A DNA stretch of 64,000 nucleotides, taken from the NCBI RefSeq assembly GCF_000718025.1, contig NZ_JODS01000004.1, forward strand, positions 1 to 64,000, written 5' to 3'. Below, in pieces: positions 43,505-51,778 of the stretch; the stretch's first letter is position 1, and every line of letters starts with the position of its first letter. This DNA is from Kitasatospora purpeofusca (GTDB taxonomy: Bacteria; Actinomycetota; Actinomycetes; Streptomycetales; Streptomycetaceae). The notes under the pieces are model-generated. The model had not been told where the DNA came from. It searched no databases and saw only the letters and a program-made list of their open reading frames with translations. A program made the translations under genes and the position numbers.

Positions 43505-43510
43505 ATTGTA
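43505..43510 (-). promoter_or_regulatory. Candidate -10 element of the cysteine desulfurase gene
   Basis: The minus strand reads TACAAT three bases before the first ATG, an excellent -10 in this GC-rich context. With normal spacing, transcription would start within or just after the first ATG, so the second ATG (43495) could be a leaderless start. No clear -35 is seen. Confidence 0.4.
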
Positions 43511-43651
43511 GTGGCCCTCCGGCCCGCACCGGACCGGCGTGCCCGGGGCGGCCGGGCGCACCGCACCGATCCGGCCACCGGACGGCGGTCACCGGGACGG
43601 TGCCCCTCGGGGCAGCCCCGCTACGGAATGCGGCCCCCGAACGGTTAGCCT

Positions 43652-43761
43652 GACGGCCACCACCAAGCGGCCCGACGGCCATCGCCGCGCGGCCGGACGG
43701 CCACCGCCGAGCGGCCCGACGGCCACCAGCACCCGGCGCGACGGCCCCTGCCCGCGGCCCG
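43652..43761. repeat. Five 22-bp direct tandem repeats upstream of the IclR gene
   Basis: Five head-to-tail copies of exactly 22 bp start at 43652, 43674, 43696, 43718 and 43740. Every unit starts GACGGCC and most continue ACCxCCxAGCGGCC; units differ at a handful of positions. The array ends 26 bases before the IclR-family ATG and lies in the divergent promoter region shared with the cysteine desulfurase gene. Confidence 0.85.
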
Positions 43762-43786
43762 GTCGGAACCAGGAACGGGGAGCGCA

Positions 43787-44557
43787 ATGTCGCAGTCGGT
43801 CGATCGGGCGCTGACCCTGCTCGGCTCGCTCGGCGACGGACCGGTGACCCTGGAGCAGGCCGCCGGCTCGATCGGGGTGCACAAGTCCACCGCCCTGCGG
43901 CTGCTGCGCACCCTGGAGGAGCACGGCTTCGTGCACCGGCTGTCCGACCGCCGCTACCGGGTCGGCGGCCGGGTGCTGTCGCTGGCCCAGCGGGCGCTCC
44001 AGGAGATCGACGTCCGGCAGGTCGCCGCCCCGTACCTGGCCGCGCTGAACGAGCGCTGCGGCTGCACCGTGCAGTTGGCCGTGCTGCAGGACGACGAGGT
44101 GCTGTACCTGGACGAGCTGGCCGGCCGCTGGAGCACCGACCCGGGGCGGCCGACCCGGATCGGGCGGCGGGCCCCGGCCGCCGGGACGGCGATCGGCCGG
44201 GTGCTGCTGGCCGGGCTGCCCCCGGCCGGCGCGACGGCCGACGACCGGGCCGCCGACGCCCTGGCCGCCGATCTGGCGGCGGTGCGCGGCCGGGGCTGGG
44301 CGGCGGAGTCGGCCGAGCACCGGGAGGCGGTCACCTGCGTGGCGGCGCCGGTGGCTGGCAGCGACGGGCGGGCGGTCGCGGCCTGCGCGATCTCGGCGCC
44401 GGCCGACCGGATGCCGTCGGCCGAGCTGCTGCGGCTGGTGCCGGAGCTGCTCTGCACCGCGGAGGCGGTCTCGCTGGCGTACGGCGGCTCGCCTACTCCT
44501 CGCTGGTGCGAGAACCGTTGCGGTGCCAGGCCCGCGGCGCGCGCCAGCCGTACTTGA
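43787..44557 (+). CDS. IclR family transcriptional regulator
   Basis: 256 residues. N-terminal winged helix-turn-helix: DRALTLLGSLGDGPVTLEQA, then GVHKSTALRLLRTLEEHGFV and RYRVGGRVLSLAQRAL. The C-terminal effector domain has RQVAAPYLAALNERCG, VLYLDELAG, RRAPAAGTAIGRVLLAG, RGRGWAAESAEHREAVTCVA and ends near LLCTAEAVSLAYGG, where the family usually stops. The last ~22 residues (SPTPRWCENRCGARPAAR) run past that point and overlap the 3' end of the convergent gene by 65 bases. Start ATG 43787 after GGGGAG. Effector and targets unknown; the 22-bp repeats upstream could be its own binding sites. Confidence 0.92.
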   Translation: MSQSVDRALTLLGSLGDGPVTLEQAAGSIGVHKSTALRLLRTLEEHGFVHRLSDRRYRVGGRVLSLAQRALQEIDVRQVAAPYLAALNERCGCTVQLAVLQDDEVLYLDELAGRWSTDPGRPTRIGRRAPAAGTAIGRVLLAGLPPAGATADDRAADALAADLAAVRGRGWAAESAEHREAVTCVAAPVAGSDGRAVAACAISAPADRMPSAELLRLVPELLCTAEAVSLAYGGSPTPRWCENRCGARPAARASRT

Positions 44558-45152
44558 GGGCGAGCATCCGCAGGATGAACGCGGTCAGCGCGGCGGCGGT
44601 GCCGGTGGCGGCGGTGAGGCTGTCGAGGGCGATCAGCACGGCGACCAGGGCGGCGCCGACGAGGGCCGGCACGGCGTAGATCTCGCGGTCCCAGCGCAGC
44701 AGCGAGGGGAGTTCGCCGGCCAGGACGTCGCGCATCACGCCGCCGCCGGCGGCGGTCACCATGCCGAGGGCGACCGAGGAGACCGCGCCGAGCCCGTAGT
44801 CGTGGGCCTTGGCGGTGCCGGTGACGCAGAACAGGCCGAGGCCGAGCGCGTCGAGGGTCTGCACGGCGCGGTTGATCCGCTCGACCTCGGGGTGCAGGAA
44901 GAAGACCACCAGGCCGGCGAGCAGCGGGGTGCTGAAGTAGCCGAGGTTGCTGAACGCGGCGACCGGGGTGGCGCCGATGACGAGATCGCGCATCACTCCG
45001 CCGCCGAGCGCGGTGACCTCGGCGAGGACGCAGATGCCGAAGATGTCCATGTTCTTGCGGACGGCGAGCAGCCCTCCGGAGAGGGCGAAGACGAAGATGC
45101 CGACGAGGTCCAGCGACTGCTGCACGTCGGAGGGGAAGATCTGCGAGGTCAC
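44493..45152 (-). CDS. TRIC/YicG-type membrane protein (two UPF0126 repeats)
   Basis: 219 residues with about seven hydrophobic segments, arranged as two repeats of the same motif: VTALGGGVMRDLVIG and VTAAGGGVMRDVLAGELP. This is the prokaryotic TRIC family (PF03458), trimeric channels for monovalent cations; older annotation calls it a glycine transporter-like protein. N-terminal half: LVGIFVFALSGGLLAVRKNMDIFG. The start is GTG 45152 without a clear ribosome site. Its 3' end overlaps the IclR gene tail to tail. Confidence 0.92.
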   Translation of the reverse strand: MTSQIFPSDVQQSLDLVGIFVFALSGGLLAVRKNMDIFGICVLAEVTALGGGVMRDLVIGATPVAAFSNLGYFSTPLLAGLVVFFLHPEVERINRAVQTLDALGLGLFCVTGTAKAHDYGLGAVSSVALGMVTAAGGGVMRDVLAGELPSLLRWDREIYAVPALVGAALVAVLIALDSLTAATGTAAALTAFILRMLALKYGWRAPRAWHRNGSRTSEE

Positions 45153-45195
45153 CGCACCAGTGTGACCCGGCCGGCCCTCCCCTCCGACCGCACGG

Positions 45196-46260
45196 TCAGG
45201 CGGAGGCCCGCGCCCCGTCGCCGGTGACGGCGTTCTCCGGGAAGTGGCAGGCCACCTGGTGGCCGGCCGTCGCCGCGACGAGCGGCGGCTCCTGGGTGGC
45301 GCAGATCTCCTGGGCCTTCCAGCAGCGGGTGCGGAAGCGGCAGCCGCTGGGCGGGTTGATCGGCGAGGGCACGTCGCCCTTGAGCAGGATCCGCTCGCGC
45401 CCGCCGCTCTGGCGCCGGCGCGGGTCGGGCACCGGGACGGCCGACATCAGCGCGGTGGTGTACGGGTGCATCGGGGCGCGGTAGAGCGAGTCCCGGTCGG
45501 CGATCTCGACGATCTTGCCGAGGTACATCACGGCGACCCGGTCGGAGACGTGCCGGACCACCGAGAGGTCGTGCGCGATGATCAGGTAGGTCAGGCCGAG
45601 CTCCCGCTGGAGGTCGTCGAGCAGGTTGACCACCTGGGCCTGGATGGAGACGTCCAGGGCGGAGACCGGCTCGTCGGCGACGATCATCCGGGGTCGCAGG
45701 GCGAGCGCCCGGGCGATGCCGATGCGCTGGCGCTGGCCGCCGGAGAACTCGTGCGGGTAGCGGTTGTAGTGCTCGGGGCTGAGCCCGCACAGCTCCAGCA
45801 GCTCCTGGACGGCCTTCTTGACCCCGCCCTCGGGCTCGGCCTTCTGCAGCCGGAACGGCGCGCCGACGATGGTGCCGACGGTGTGCCGCGGGTTCAGCGA
45901 GGAGTACGGGTCCTGGAAGATCATCTGGATGTCGCGGCGCAGCGGCCGCATCGCCCCGACACCCAGGTGGGTGATGTCGGTGCCCTCGAACTCGATCTTC
46001 CCGGCGGTCGGCTCGTCGAGCCGGGTGACCAGTCGGCCCATGGTCGACTTGCCGCAGCCGGACTCGCCGACGACGCCCAGGGTCTCACCGGCGTTGACCG
46101 TGAAGTCGATGCCGTCGACCGCCCGGACGGCGCCGGTCTGGCGCCGCATCAGGCCGCTGTGGATGGGGAAGTGCCGGGTCAGGCCGGTCACCCGGAGCAG
46201 CGGCTGCCGGTCCGGGGCGGGCGCCGGCGCGGGGATGGTCGCCGCCTGGGTGTCCGTCAT
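45196..46260 (-). CDS. Dipeptide/oligopeptide ABC transporter ATP-binding protein (DppF/OppF type)
   Basis: 354 residues. Walker A GVVGESGCGKSTMGRLV, signature EFSGGQRQRIGIARALALRP, Walker B MIVADEPVSALDVSIQ, H-loop IAHDLSVVRHVSD. The C-terminal oligo_HPY extension contains PSGCRFRTRCWKAQEICAT, a Cys-rich motif found in this subfamily. The 20 N-terminal residues are Ala/Pro-rich. Last gene of the five-gene transporter set, 34 bases after the partner ATPase. Confidence 0.95.
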   Translation of the reverse strand: MTDTQAATIPAPAPAPDRQPLLRVTGLTRHFPIHSGLMRRQTGAVRAVDGIDFTVNAGETLGVVGESGCGKSTMGRLVTRLDEPTAGKIEFEGTDITHLGVGAMRPLRRDIQMIFQDPYSSLNPRHTVGTIVGAPFRLQKAEPEGGVKKAVQELLELCGLSPEHYNRYPHEFSGGQRQRIGIARALALRPRMIVADEPVSALDVSIQAQVVNLLDDLQRELGLTYLIIAHDLSVVRHVSDRVAVMYLGKIVEIADRDSLYRAPMHPYTTALMSAVPVPDPRRRQSGGRERILLKGDVPSPINPPSGCRFRTRCWKAQEICATQEPPLVAATAGHQVACHFPENAVTGDGARASA

Positions 46261-46294
46261 CGGTTCTCTCCAGAAAGGTGGTACGAGTCCGGGC

Positions 46295-47368
46295 TCACAG
46301 CCGGGGCGCGATCTCTTCGGTGAAGATGCGGTGCCGCTCGGAGAGCGCGAGGTGGCAGGCCGCGTGGTGGCCGGGCGCGACCTCGGTGAGCCCCGGGGTC
46401 TCCTCGGTGGAGCGCCCGCCGGTCAGCGCCGCGTACGGGCAGCGCGGGTGGAAGGCGCAGCCGGACGGCACGTTGATCAGGCTGGGCGGGGTGCCCTTGA
46501 CCGGGACGAGCCGCTCCTGGAGCTCCCGGTCGAGACGCGGCATCGAGCCCAGCAGGCCCCATGTGTAGGGGTGTTCGGGCGAGTCGAAGAGGGTCTCGGC
46601 CGGGCCGCGCTCGACGCACTTGCCGCCGTACATGACCAGGATGTCGTCGGCGAGCTCGGCGACCACCCCGAGGTCGTGGGTGATGATGATGACGGCCGAG
46701 CCGAACTCCTCCTGGAGGTCCCGAATGAGGTCCAGGATCTGCGCCTGCACGGTGACGTCCAGGGCGGTGGTGGGCTCGTCGGCGATCAGCAGCGAGGGGT
46801 CGTTGACCAGGGCCATCGCGATCATGGCGCGCTGGCGCATGCCGCCGGAGAACTGGTGCGGGTAGTCGTCGACCCGGCGGTCCGGCTGCGGGATGCCGAC
46901 CCGGTCGAGCATCTCGACGGCGCGGGCGCGGGCCTGCTTCTTGGTCGCCTGCGGGTGGTGCACCCGGTAGGCCTCGACGATCTGCTGCCCCACCGTGTAG
47001 TAGGGGTGCATCGCGGTCAGCGGGTCCTGGAAGATCATCGCCATCTCCCGGCCGCGCAGTTCCCTGACCCGGTCCGGGCCGGCCGCGACGAGGTCCTCGC
47101 CGTCGAGCCGGATCTCGCCGGTGATCCGGGCCCGCTTGGAGCGGTGCAGGCCCATGATGCCGAGCGAGGTGACGGACTTGCCGGAGCCGGACTCGCCGAC
47201 GATGCCGAGGGTGCGGCCCTTGGCCAGGTCGAAGCTGACCCCGTCCACGGAGCGGACCAGGCCGTCGTCGGTGTCGAAGTGGATCCGCAGGTCCCGGACG
47301 GAGAGGTACGGCTCCCCTCCTCCGGCCGGGGCGGCCGCGCGGGCCGGGGTCTTCTGGAGCTCGGTCAC
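46295..47368 (-). CDS. Dipeptide/oligopeptide ABC transporter ATP-binding protein (DppD/OppD type)
   Basis: 357 residues. Walker A GIVGESGSGKSVTSLGI, signature QFSGGMRQRAMIAMALVNDP, Walker B LLIADEPTTALDVTVQ, H-loop ITHDLGVVAELAD. C-terminal oligo_HPY region with PSGCAFHPRCPYAALTGG. The start is GTG 47368, overlapping the permease stop by four bases (GTGA), so the two are translationally coupled. Confidence 0.95.
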   Translation of the reverse strand: MTELQKTPARAAAPAGGGEPYLSVRDLRIHFDTDDGLVRSVDGVSFDLAKGRTLGIVGESGSGKSVTSLGIMGLHRSKRARITGEIRLDGEDLVAAGPDRVRELRGREMAMIFQDPLTAMHPYYTVGQQIVEAYRVHHPQATKKQARARAVEMLDRVGIPQPDRRVDDYPHQFSGGMRQRAMIAMALVNDPSLLIADEPTTALDVTVQAQILDLIRDLQEEFGSAVIIITHDLGVVAELADDILVMYGGKCVERGPAETLFDSPEHPYTWGLLGSMPRLDRELQERLVPVKGTPPSLINVPSGCAFHPRCPYAALTGGRSTEETPGLTEVAPGHHAACHLALSERHRIFTEEIAPRL

Positions 47369-48375
47369 GACAGCCTCACCCGGGGGTCGACAGCGGCGTA
47401 CAGGAGGTCAACCACGAGGTTGCAGAGGACGATGAAGAAGGCGGCGAGCAGCGTGGTGCCGAGGATCTTCGGCAGGTCGTTGTCGGAGATCGCCTGGACG
47501 GCGAACTGGCCGACGCCCTGGAGCGAGAAGACCTGCTCGGTGATCAGCGCACCGCCGAGCAGCAGACCGAGGTCCATGCCGAAGATGGTGACGATCGGGG
47601 TGAGCGCGGCGCGGAGTCCGTGCCGGGTGACGACCTTGCGCTCGGCCAGGCCCTTGGCCCGGGCGGTGCGGATGTAGTCCTCGCTCATCGTCTCCAGCAT
47701 TCCGGCGCGGGTGAGCCGGGCGTAGAGCGCGGAGTAGAGGAAGGCCAGCGAGATCCAGGGCAGGATCAGGTTGCGGGCCCACATCAGCGGGTCGTCGGTG
47801 AAGTTGACGTACTGCAGGTTGTCCAGGATCGGCCACTCGTAGCTGAACACCGTGAGCAGCAGCGCGCCGGTGAAGAAGACCGGCAGCGAGACGCCGGCGA
47901 GCGCGATGCCCATCGAGATCCGGTCGAAGATCGAGCGCGGCCTGAGGGCGGAGACGACGCCGGTGGCGACGCCGGAGACCAGCCAGAGCGTGGCCGCGCC
48001 GATGGCGAGCGACAGCGTGACCGGGATCCGCTTGGACAGTTCGGGCCAGACCTCCAGGTGGTTCTTGAAGGAGTAGCCGAAGCAGGGCACGTGGCAGGTG
48101 GCCGGTTCCGGGCCGAACTTGTATTCGGCGCCGCTGACCAGCCCCTTGAGGAAGTTCCAGTACTGCGTGTACAGCGGCTGGTCGAGGCCGAGGTTCTTCT
48201 TGACCGCCGCGATCGCGTCGGGAGAGGGGTTCTTCCCGATGTACTGGGTGGCCAGCTGGTCGACCGTCTCGCCGGCGAGGCGCGGGAGCAGGAAGAAGAT
48301 CGCGAAGGTGACCGCGCTGACGACCAGCAGCAGCACCGCGGCGGCGAGGATCCTGCGGATGATGTAGGCAAACAC
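47365..48375 (-). CDS. Dipeptide/oligopeptide ABC transporter permease (DppB/OppB type)
   Basis: 336 residues, six predicted membrane segments. N-terminus MFAYIIRRILAAAVLLLVVS with the usual FLLPRLAG turn; the permease EAA loop is in YIRTARAKGLAERKVVTRHGL; C-terminal GGALITEQVFSLQGVGQFAV is typical of DppB. It carries a periplasmic loop with two Cys (EPATCHVPCFGY). The start is GTG 48375 eight bases after GGAG. It is separated from the binding-protein gene by a 16-bp hairpin. Confidence 0.95.
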   Translation of the reverse strand: MFAYIIRRILAAAVLLLVVSAVTFAIFFLLPRLAGETVDQLATQYIGKNPSPDAIAAVKKNLGLDQPLYTQYWNFLKGLVSGAEYKFGPEPATCHVPCFGYSFKNHLEVWPELSKRIPVTLSLAIGAATLWLVSGVATGVVSALRPRSIFDRISMGIALAGVSLPVFFTGALLLTVFSYEWPILDNLQYVNFTDDPLMWARNLILPWISLAFLYSALYARLTRAGMLETMSEDYIRTARAKGLAERKVVTRHGLRAALTPIVTIFGMDLGLLLGGALITEQVFSLQGVGQFAVQAISDNDLPKILGTTLLAAFFIVLCNLVVDLLYAAVDPRVRLS

Positions 48376-48393
48376 AGTTGGTCGGCTCCGGCC

Positions 48394-48431
48394 GCCCGCC
48401 GCCGTCCGGGATCCTCCGGACGGCGGCGGGC
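48394..48431 (-). terminator. Intercistronic hairpin between binding-protein and permease genes
   Basis: A perfect 16-bp stem (48394-48409, 48416-48431) with a 6-base loop lies in the 101-base gap. In ABC operons such structures often protect the upstream binding-protein message or attenuate the downstream genes. Confidence 0.75.
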
Positions 48432-48476
48432 TTTGCCGCTGCCTTCACCTGCCTTCAGGGATGCAGAGCCAGGCTC

Positions 48477-50258
48477 TTACTTGGTGGTGCCGATGTTCAG
48501 GTAGTCGTACTCACCCGAGAAGGCCGGCGTGGACGCGAGGTTGGTGGCGTTGTCCGGGCGGTACAGGAAGACCTTGAAGTCGGTCAGCGGGACGTAGACC
48601 GCGGCCTCCATGACCTTCTTGTCGATGTCGCCGTAGATCTTCTCGCGGGCCGCGCGGTCCGGGTTGGTGGCGGCGTCGTCGAGCAGCTTGTTGACCGCGG
48701 GGTCGTTCAGCGAGGCCAGGTTGCTGTTGCCGGAGGCCTTGATCGCGCGGCCGTCGACGATCTGCTGCAGGAAGCCGTAGCCGGTCGGCCAGTCGGCGCC
48801 CCACTGCATCATCATCAGACCGATGTTGTGCTCCTTGGCGAACTTCGGAGCGCCGGCGCTGTCGGCCAGGTACTTGCCCTGCGGGAACTGCTGGATCTCG
48901 GCGTTGATGCCGACCTTCTTCAGCGCGGCCTGGATCGAGGTGGCCGCGGCGACCTCGGTGGCGCGCTCGGTGCGGGCGGAGAGCACGGTGGTGATGCTGT
49001 CCTTGCCGCAGGCCTTCAGCGCGGCCTTGGCCTTGGCCTCGTCGCCCTTGTTGTCCTTGGTCTCCCAGACGTTGAAGTCCTGGTGACCCGGGATGTCGGG
49101 CGGGAGCACGGTGTTGGCGACCTGGCCGCGGACGGGGCCGCCGAGCGCGGTCTGCACCGAGACCTTGTCGACCGCGTACTGGACGGCCTTGCGGCACTCG
49201 ATGTTGTCGAACGGCGCGACATCGGTGTTGATGGCCATGTAGACCAGACGGCCGCCGTAGGCGTTGTCGGTGTTGGCCTTCAGCTTCGGGTTCTGCAGGA
49301 TCTGCGCCTGGGTCTGCGGGTCGACACCGCCGCCCACCAGGTCGACCTGGGCGTTGCCGGCCAACAGGTCCTTGTCGATGGTGGCCTGGTCGATGTTCAT
49401 CCGGAGCACGATCTTGTCCGGCAGCTGCTTGCGGATCGGGTCCGTGCTCGGGTCCCAGTTGGTGTTCGGGACCAGGACGGCCTGCTTGCCGTCCTCGTAG
49501 GACTCGAACTTGAAGGAGCCGGAGGACACGATCTTCTTGACGTACTCGGCGCCGGTGTCCTTGGCCTGCGGGACCGGGACCGTCTGCGGGGCGCTGACCA
49601 GGTAGTCGAAGTCGGCGAAGGCGTGCGTCAGGTGGAAGACGATGGTGGTGTCGTCCGGGGTCTCGATCGACTTCAGGTCGCCGGTCTTGTCCTTGTACGG
49701 GCCCTCGTACGGCGTCGGGTTGTCGACCAGCAGCTCCTTGAAGTACGTCGGGCCGTTGGAGTTCACGTCCGGCGCGAAGTTGGAGCGCTCGACGGCGTAC
49801 TTGACGTCCTTCGAGGTGATCGGGGTGCCGTCGTCGTACTTCAGGCCCTTGCGCAGCTTGTACGTCCAGCTCAGGCCGTCGGCGCTGACCTGGCCGAGCG
49901 ACTCGGCGAGGTCCGGGACGAGCTTGTTGCCCGCCTCGCCGGCGCCCGGCTGGAAGGTGGTGAGCGGACGGCCGTACAGGCGCGAGAAGTTGTAGATGTA
50001 CGCGTAGTACGTGTTGCCCGGGTCGAGCGAGTCGGGGGTGCCCTTCATCTCGAAGGTCACCGTCCCGCCCTTCTTGTCCGAGGCGTTGACGATGCCCTTG
50101 GTGGCCGCGTTGGCACCGGAGCCGCCGGCGGCCTCGGTGGCGGAGCCGGAGGCGGTGGACTTGGCGTCGGTGCTCTTCGTGCTGGACGAGCAGCCGGTGA
50201 CGACCAGGACCGCGGCAGCAGCCGTGGCGGTCAGTGCGACGGTACGGGACCTACGCAT
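48477..50258 (-). CDS. Peptide ABC transporter substrate-binding lipoprotein (SBP family 5)
   Basis: 593 residues from ATG 50258 (MRRSRTVALTATAAAAVLVV). Lipobox VVTGC predicts lipid attachment at the Cys near residue 25, followed by a Ser/Thr-rich linker. Family 5 features: GGTVTFEMKGTPDSLDPGNT near the N-terminus, YKLRKGLKYDDGTPITSKDV, and RKAVQYAVDKVSVQTALGG. It binds peptides or related solutes outside the membrane and delivers them to the permeases. An upstream TTG at 50270 is too close to the AAGGGG site to be preferred. Confidence 0.95.
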   Translation of the reverse strand: MRRSRTVALTATAAAAVLVVTGCSSSTKSTDAKSTASGSATEAAGGSGANAATKGIVNASDKKGGTVTFEMKGTPDSLDPGNTYYAYIYNFSRLYGRPLTTFQPGAGEAGNKLVPDLAESLGQVSADGLSWTYKLRKGLKYDDGTPITSKDVKYAVERSNFAPDVNSNGPTYFKELLVDNPTPYEGPYKDKTGDLKSIETPDDTTIVFHLTHAFADFDYLVSAPQTVPVPQAKDTGAEYVKKIVSSGSFKFESYEDGKQAVLVPNTNWDPSTDPIRKQLPDKIVLRMNIDQATIDKDLLAGNAQVDLVGGGVDPQTQAQILQNPKLKANTDNAYGGRLVYMAINTDVAPFDNIECRKAVQYAVDKVSVQTALGGPVRGQVANTVLPPDIPGHQDFNVWETKDNKGDEAKAKAALKACGKDSITTVLSARTERATEVAAATSIQAALKKVGINAEIQQFPQGKYLADSAGAPKFAKEHNIGLMMMQWGADWPTGYGFLQQIVDGRAIKASGNSNLASLNDPAVNKLLDDAATNPDRAAREKIYGDIDKKVMEAAVYVPLTDFKVFLYRPDNATNLASTPAFSGEYDYLNIGTTK

Positions 50259-50314
50259 GGGTGAGATCAACCCCTTGAGGAAGTGTTGGCCGAACGAGGG
50301 ATCCTGACGCGGCG

Positions 50315-51304
50315 TCAGTTGCTCTTGGGATCGAGGGCGTCACGCAGCCCGTCGCCGAGCAGGTTGAAGGCGAGTACGGTGACGAAGATCGCCACACCGG
50401 GGACCACCATGTACTGGGGGTCCACCTGGTAGTACCGGATCGCGTCCTGGAGCATGCCGCCCCAGGAGGCCTGCGGGGGCTGGATGCCCACGCCGAGGAA
50501 GCTCAGCCCGGCCTCGAAGAGGATGTTGGTCGGGATCAGCAGGGTCGAGTAGACCAGGATCGGACCGACCAGGTTGGGCAGGAGCTCCTTGAAGAGGATG
50601 AACGGCCCGCGGGCGCCCAGGCTCCGGGCCGCGTAGACGAACTCGCGCTCGCGCAGCGAGAGGGTCTGTCCGCGCACGATCCGGCCCATGTAGGGCCAGT
50701 TGAAGAAGCCGATCACGAAGATCAGCACCATGATGTGCAGCGGGAGGCCGTGCAGGCCGAACGCGCCGCCCTGCAGCGAGGTCGAGATCGCGATCGCGAA
50801 CAGCAGCAGCGGGAAGGCGAGGAAGACGTCCATCACCCGGCTGATCAGGGTGTCCACCCAGCCGCCGTAGTAGCCGGCCATGATGCCGAGCACGGTGCCG
50901 ATGGTGTTGGACAGCACGGTCGCGCCGAAGGCGACCAGCAGGGAGACCCAGGAGCCCTCGATGACGCGGGTCAGCAGGTCACGGCCCTGCAGGGGGTCGA
51001 CGCCGAGCGGGTGGTCCCAGCTCATGCCGCCCCAGTCGCCGAACGGCAGACCGCCGAGGTCGGCGTCCAGGAGGTCCTGGTTGAGGGCGTCGGGGTCGAG
51101 GCCGAAGGCCGATTCGATCGGCTTGGCCAGCACGGCGAGCAGGATCAGCAGGATCACCACGACGCCGCCGGCGACGGCGGCCTTGTCCCGCTTGAAGCGG
51201 GTCCAGGCGATCCGGCCGAGCGAGCGGCCCTCGATCTTCTTGGCCGGGCTCGCGGCGGCGTCTGCCTCCGGTGCGTTGCCGGCGGTCTTGATGGGTGCGG
51301 TCAT
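50315..51304 (-). CDS. Dipeptide/oligopeptide ABC transporter permease (DppC/OppC type)
   Basis: 329 residues from ATG 51304 (MTAPIKTAGNAPEADAAASP). Cytoplasmic N-terminus ends GRIAWTRFKRDKAAVAGG before the first membrane helix; then HPLGVDPLQGRDLLTRVIEG, a classic OppC motif, and the EAA loop EFVYAARSLGARGPFILFKE with GLSFLGVGIQPPQASWGGML. It is the first gene of the set, giving the order C-A-B-D-F. A longer upstream extension lacks the family's sequence. Confidence 0.94.
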   Translation of the reverse strand: MTAPIKTAGNAPEADAAASPAKKIEGRSLGRIAWTRFKRDKAAVAGGVVVILLILLAVLAKPIESAFGLDPDALNQDLLDADLGGLPFGDWGGMSWDHPLGVDPLQGRDLLTRVIEGSWVSLLVAFGATVLSNTIGTVLGIMAGYYGGWVDTLISRVMDVFLAFPLLLFAIAISTSLQGGAFGLHGLPLHIMVLIFVIGFFNWPYMGRIVRGQTLSLREREFVYAARSLGARGPFILFKELLPNLVGPILVYSTLLIPTNILFEAGLSFLGVGIQPPQASWGGMLQDAIRYYQVDPQYMVVPGVAIFVTVLAFNLLGDGLRDALDPKSN

Positions 51305-51706
51305 GGTCAGTTCGGTCCCCTCGCCGACGGTGGCCGGCCCACGGGTGCCGGGCACCGGGATCGGCGGCGCGGCTGGTGCGGACGTGCTTGGGTGCGGACG
51401 TGCGGAAGTGCAGGAGCGGAGTGTTTCCAGCGGTACGACTGGCTCAGTACTGCTGCCACGCGGGATGGGCGTCACGTGGATCATGCGGTCCGCCAGCGCG
51501 TTCGCCCTTGTGGGACGCCAACCACGCGCGGCGGGCTGTTGCAGAACTCTCTGCCATCCGAACTGGCTTACGCCAGCCCTGACCACCGACAGATGCCCAA
51601 CTGTGATCTGTGTGCATGCACCTCCACGACCATCGGCATATCCCTCTTCACACAGCTGTAACAGCCATGTCAAGATGTGTTCCATCCGATTCGGGGAGAA
51701 CGTCCG
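51305..51706. other. Promoter region of the peptide transporter set, no gene seen
   Basis: About 400 bases with lower GC, especially 51540-51720. On the minus strand the stretch near 51640-51680 has several AT-rich hexamers that could be promoter elements, including the imperfect palindrome ACAGCTGT at 51652-51659. I see no convincing small gene or leader peptide. Confidence 0.4.
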
Positions 51707-51750
51707 AAAAAACGTCGAAACCGGCCTGACGTGACGTCAAGCCGGTTTCG
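51707..51750 (-). terminator. Intrinsic terminator with T-run after the SseB-like gene
   Basis: Arms CGAAACCGGC/GCCGGTTTCG (51716-51725, 51741-51750) with inner TGACG/CGTCA pairing and a 3-base loop are followed on the minus strand by ACGTTTTTT. It lies 29 bases past the stop at 51779. Confidence 0.9.
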
Positions 51751-51778
51751 TGGCACGGGACTCGGGGCTCCGCCCCGG

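Noticed and set aside
43652..43761. 22-bp repeats as a CRISPR array
   Set aside because: Units are directly adjacent with no spacers and there are no cas genes.
50259..50270. TTG start at 50270 for the peptide-binding lipoprotein
   Set aside because: It directly abuts the AAGGGG site, and ATG 50258 gives a standard lipoprotein signal.
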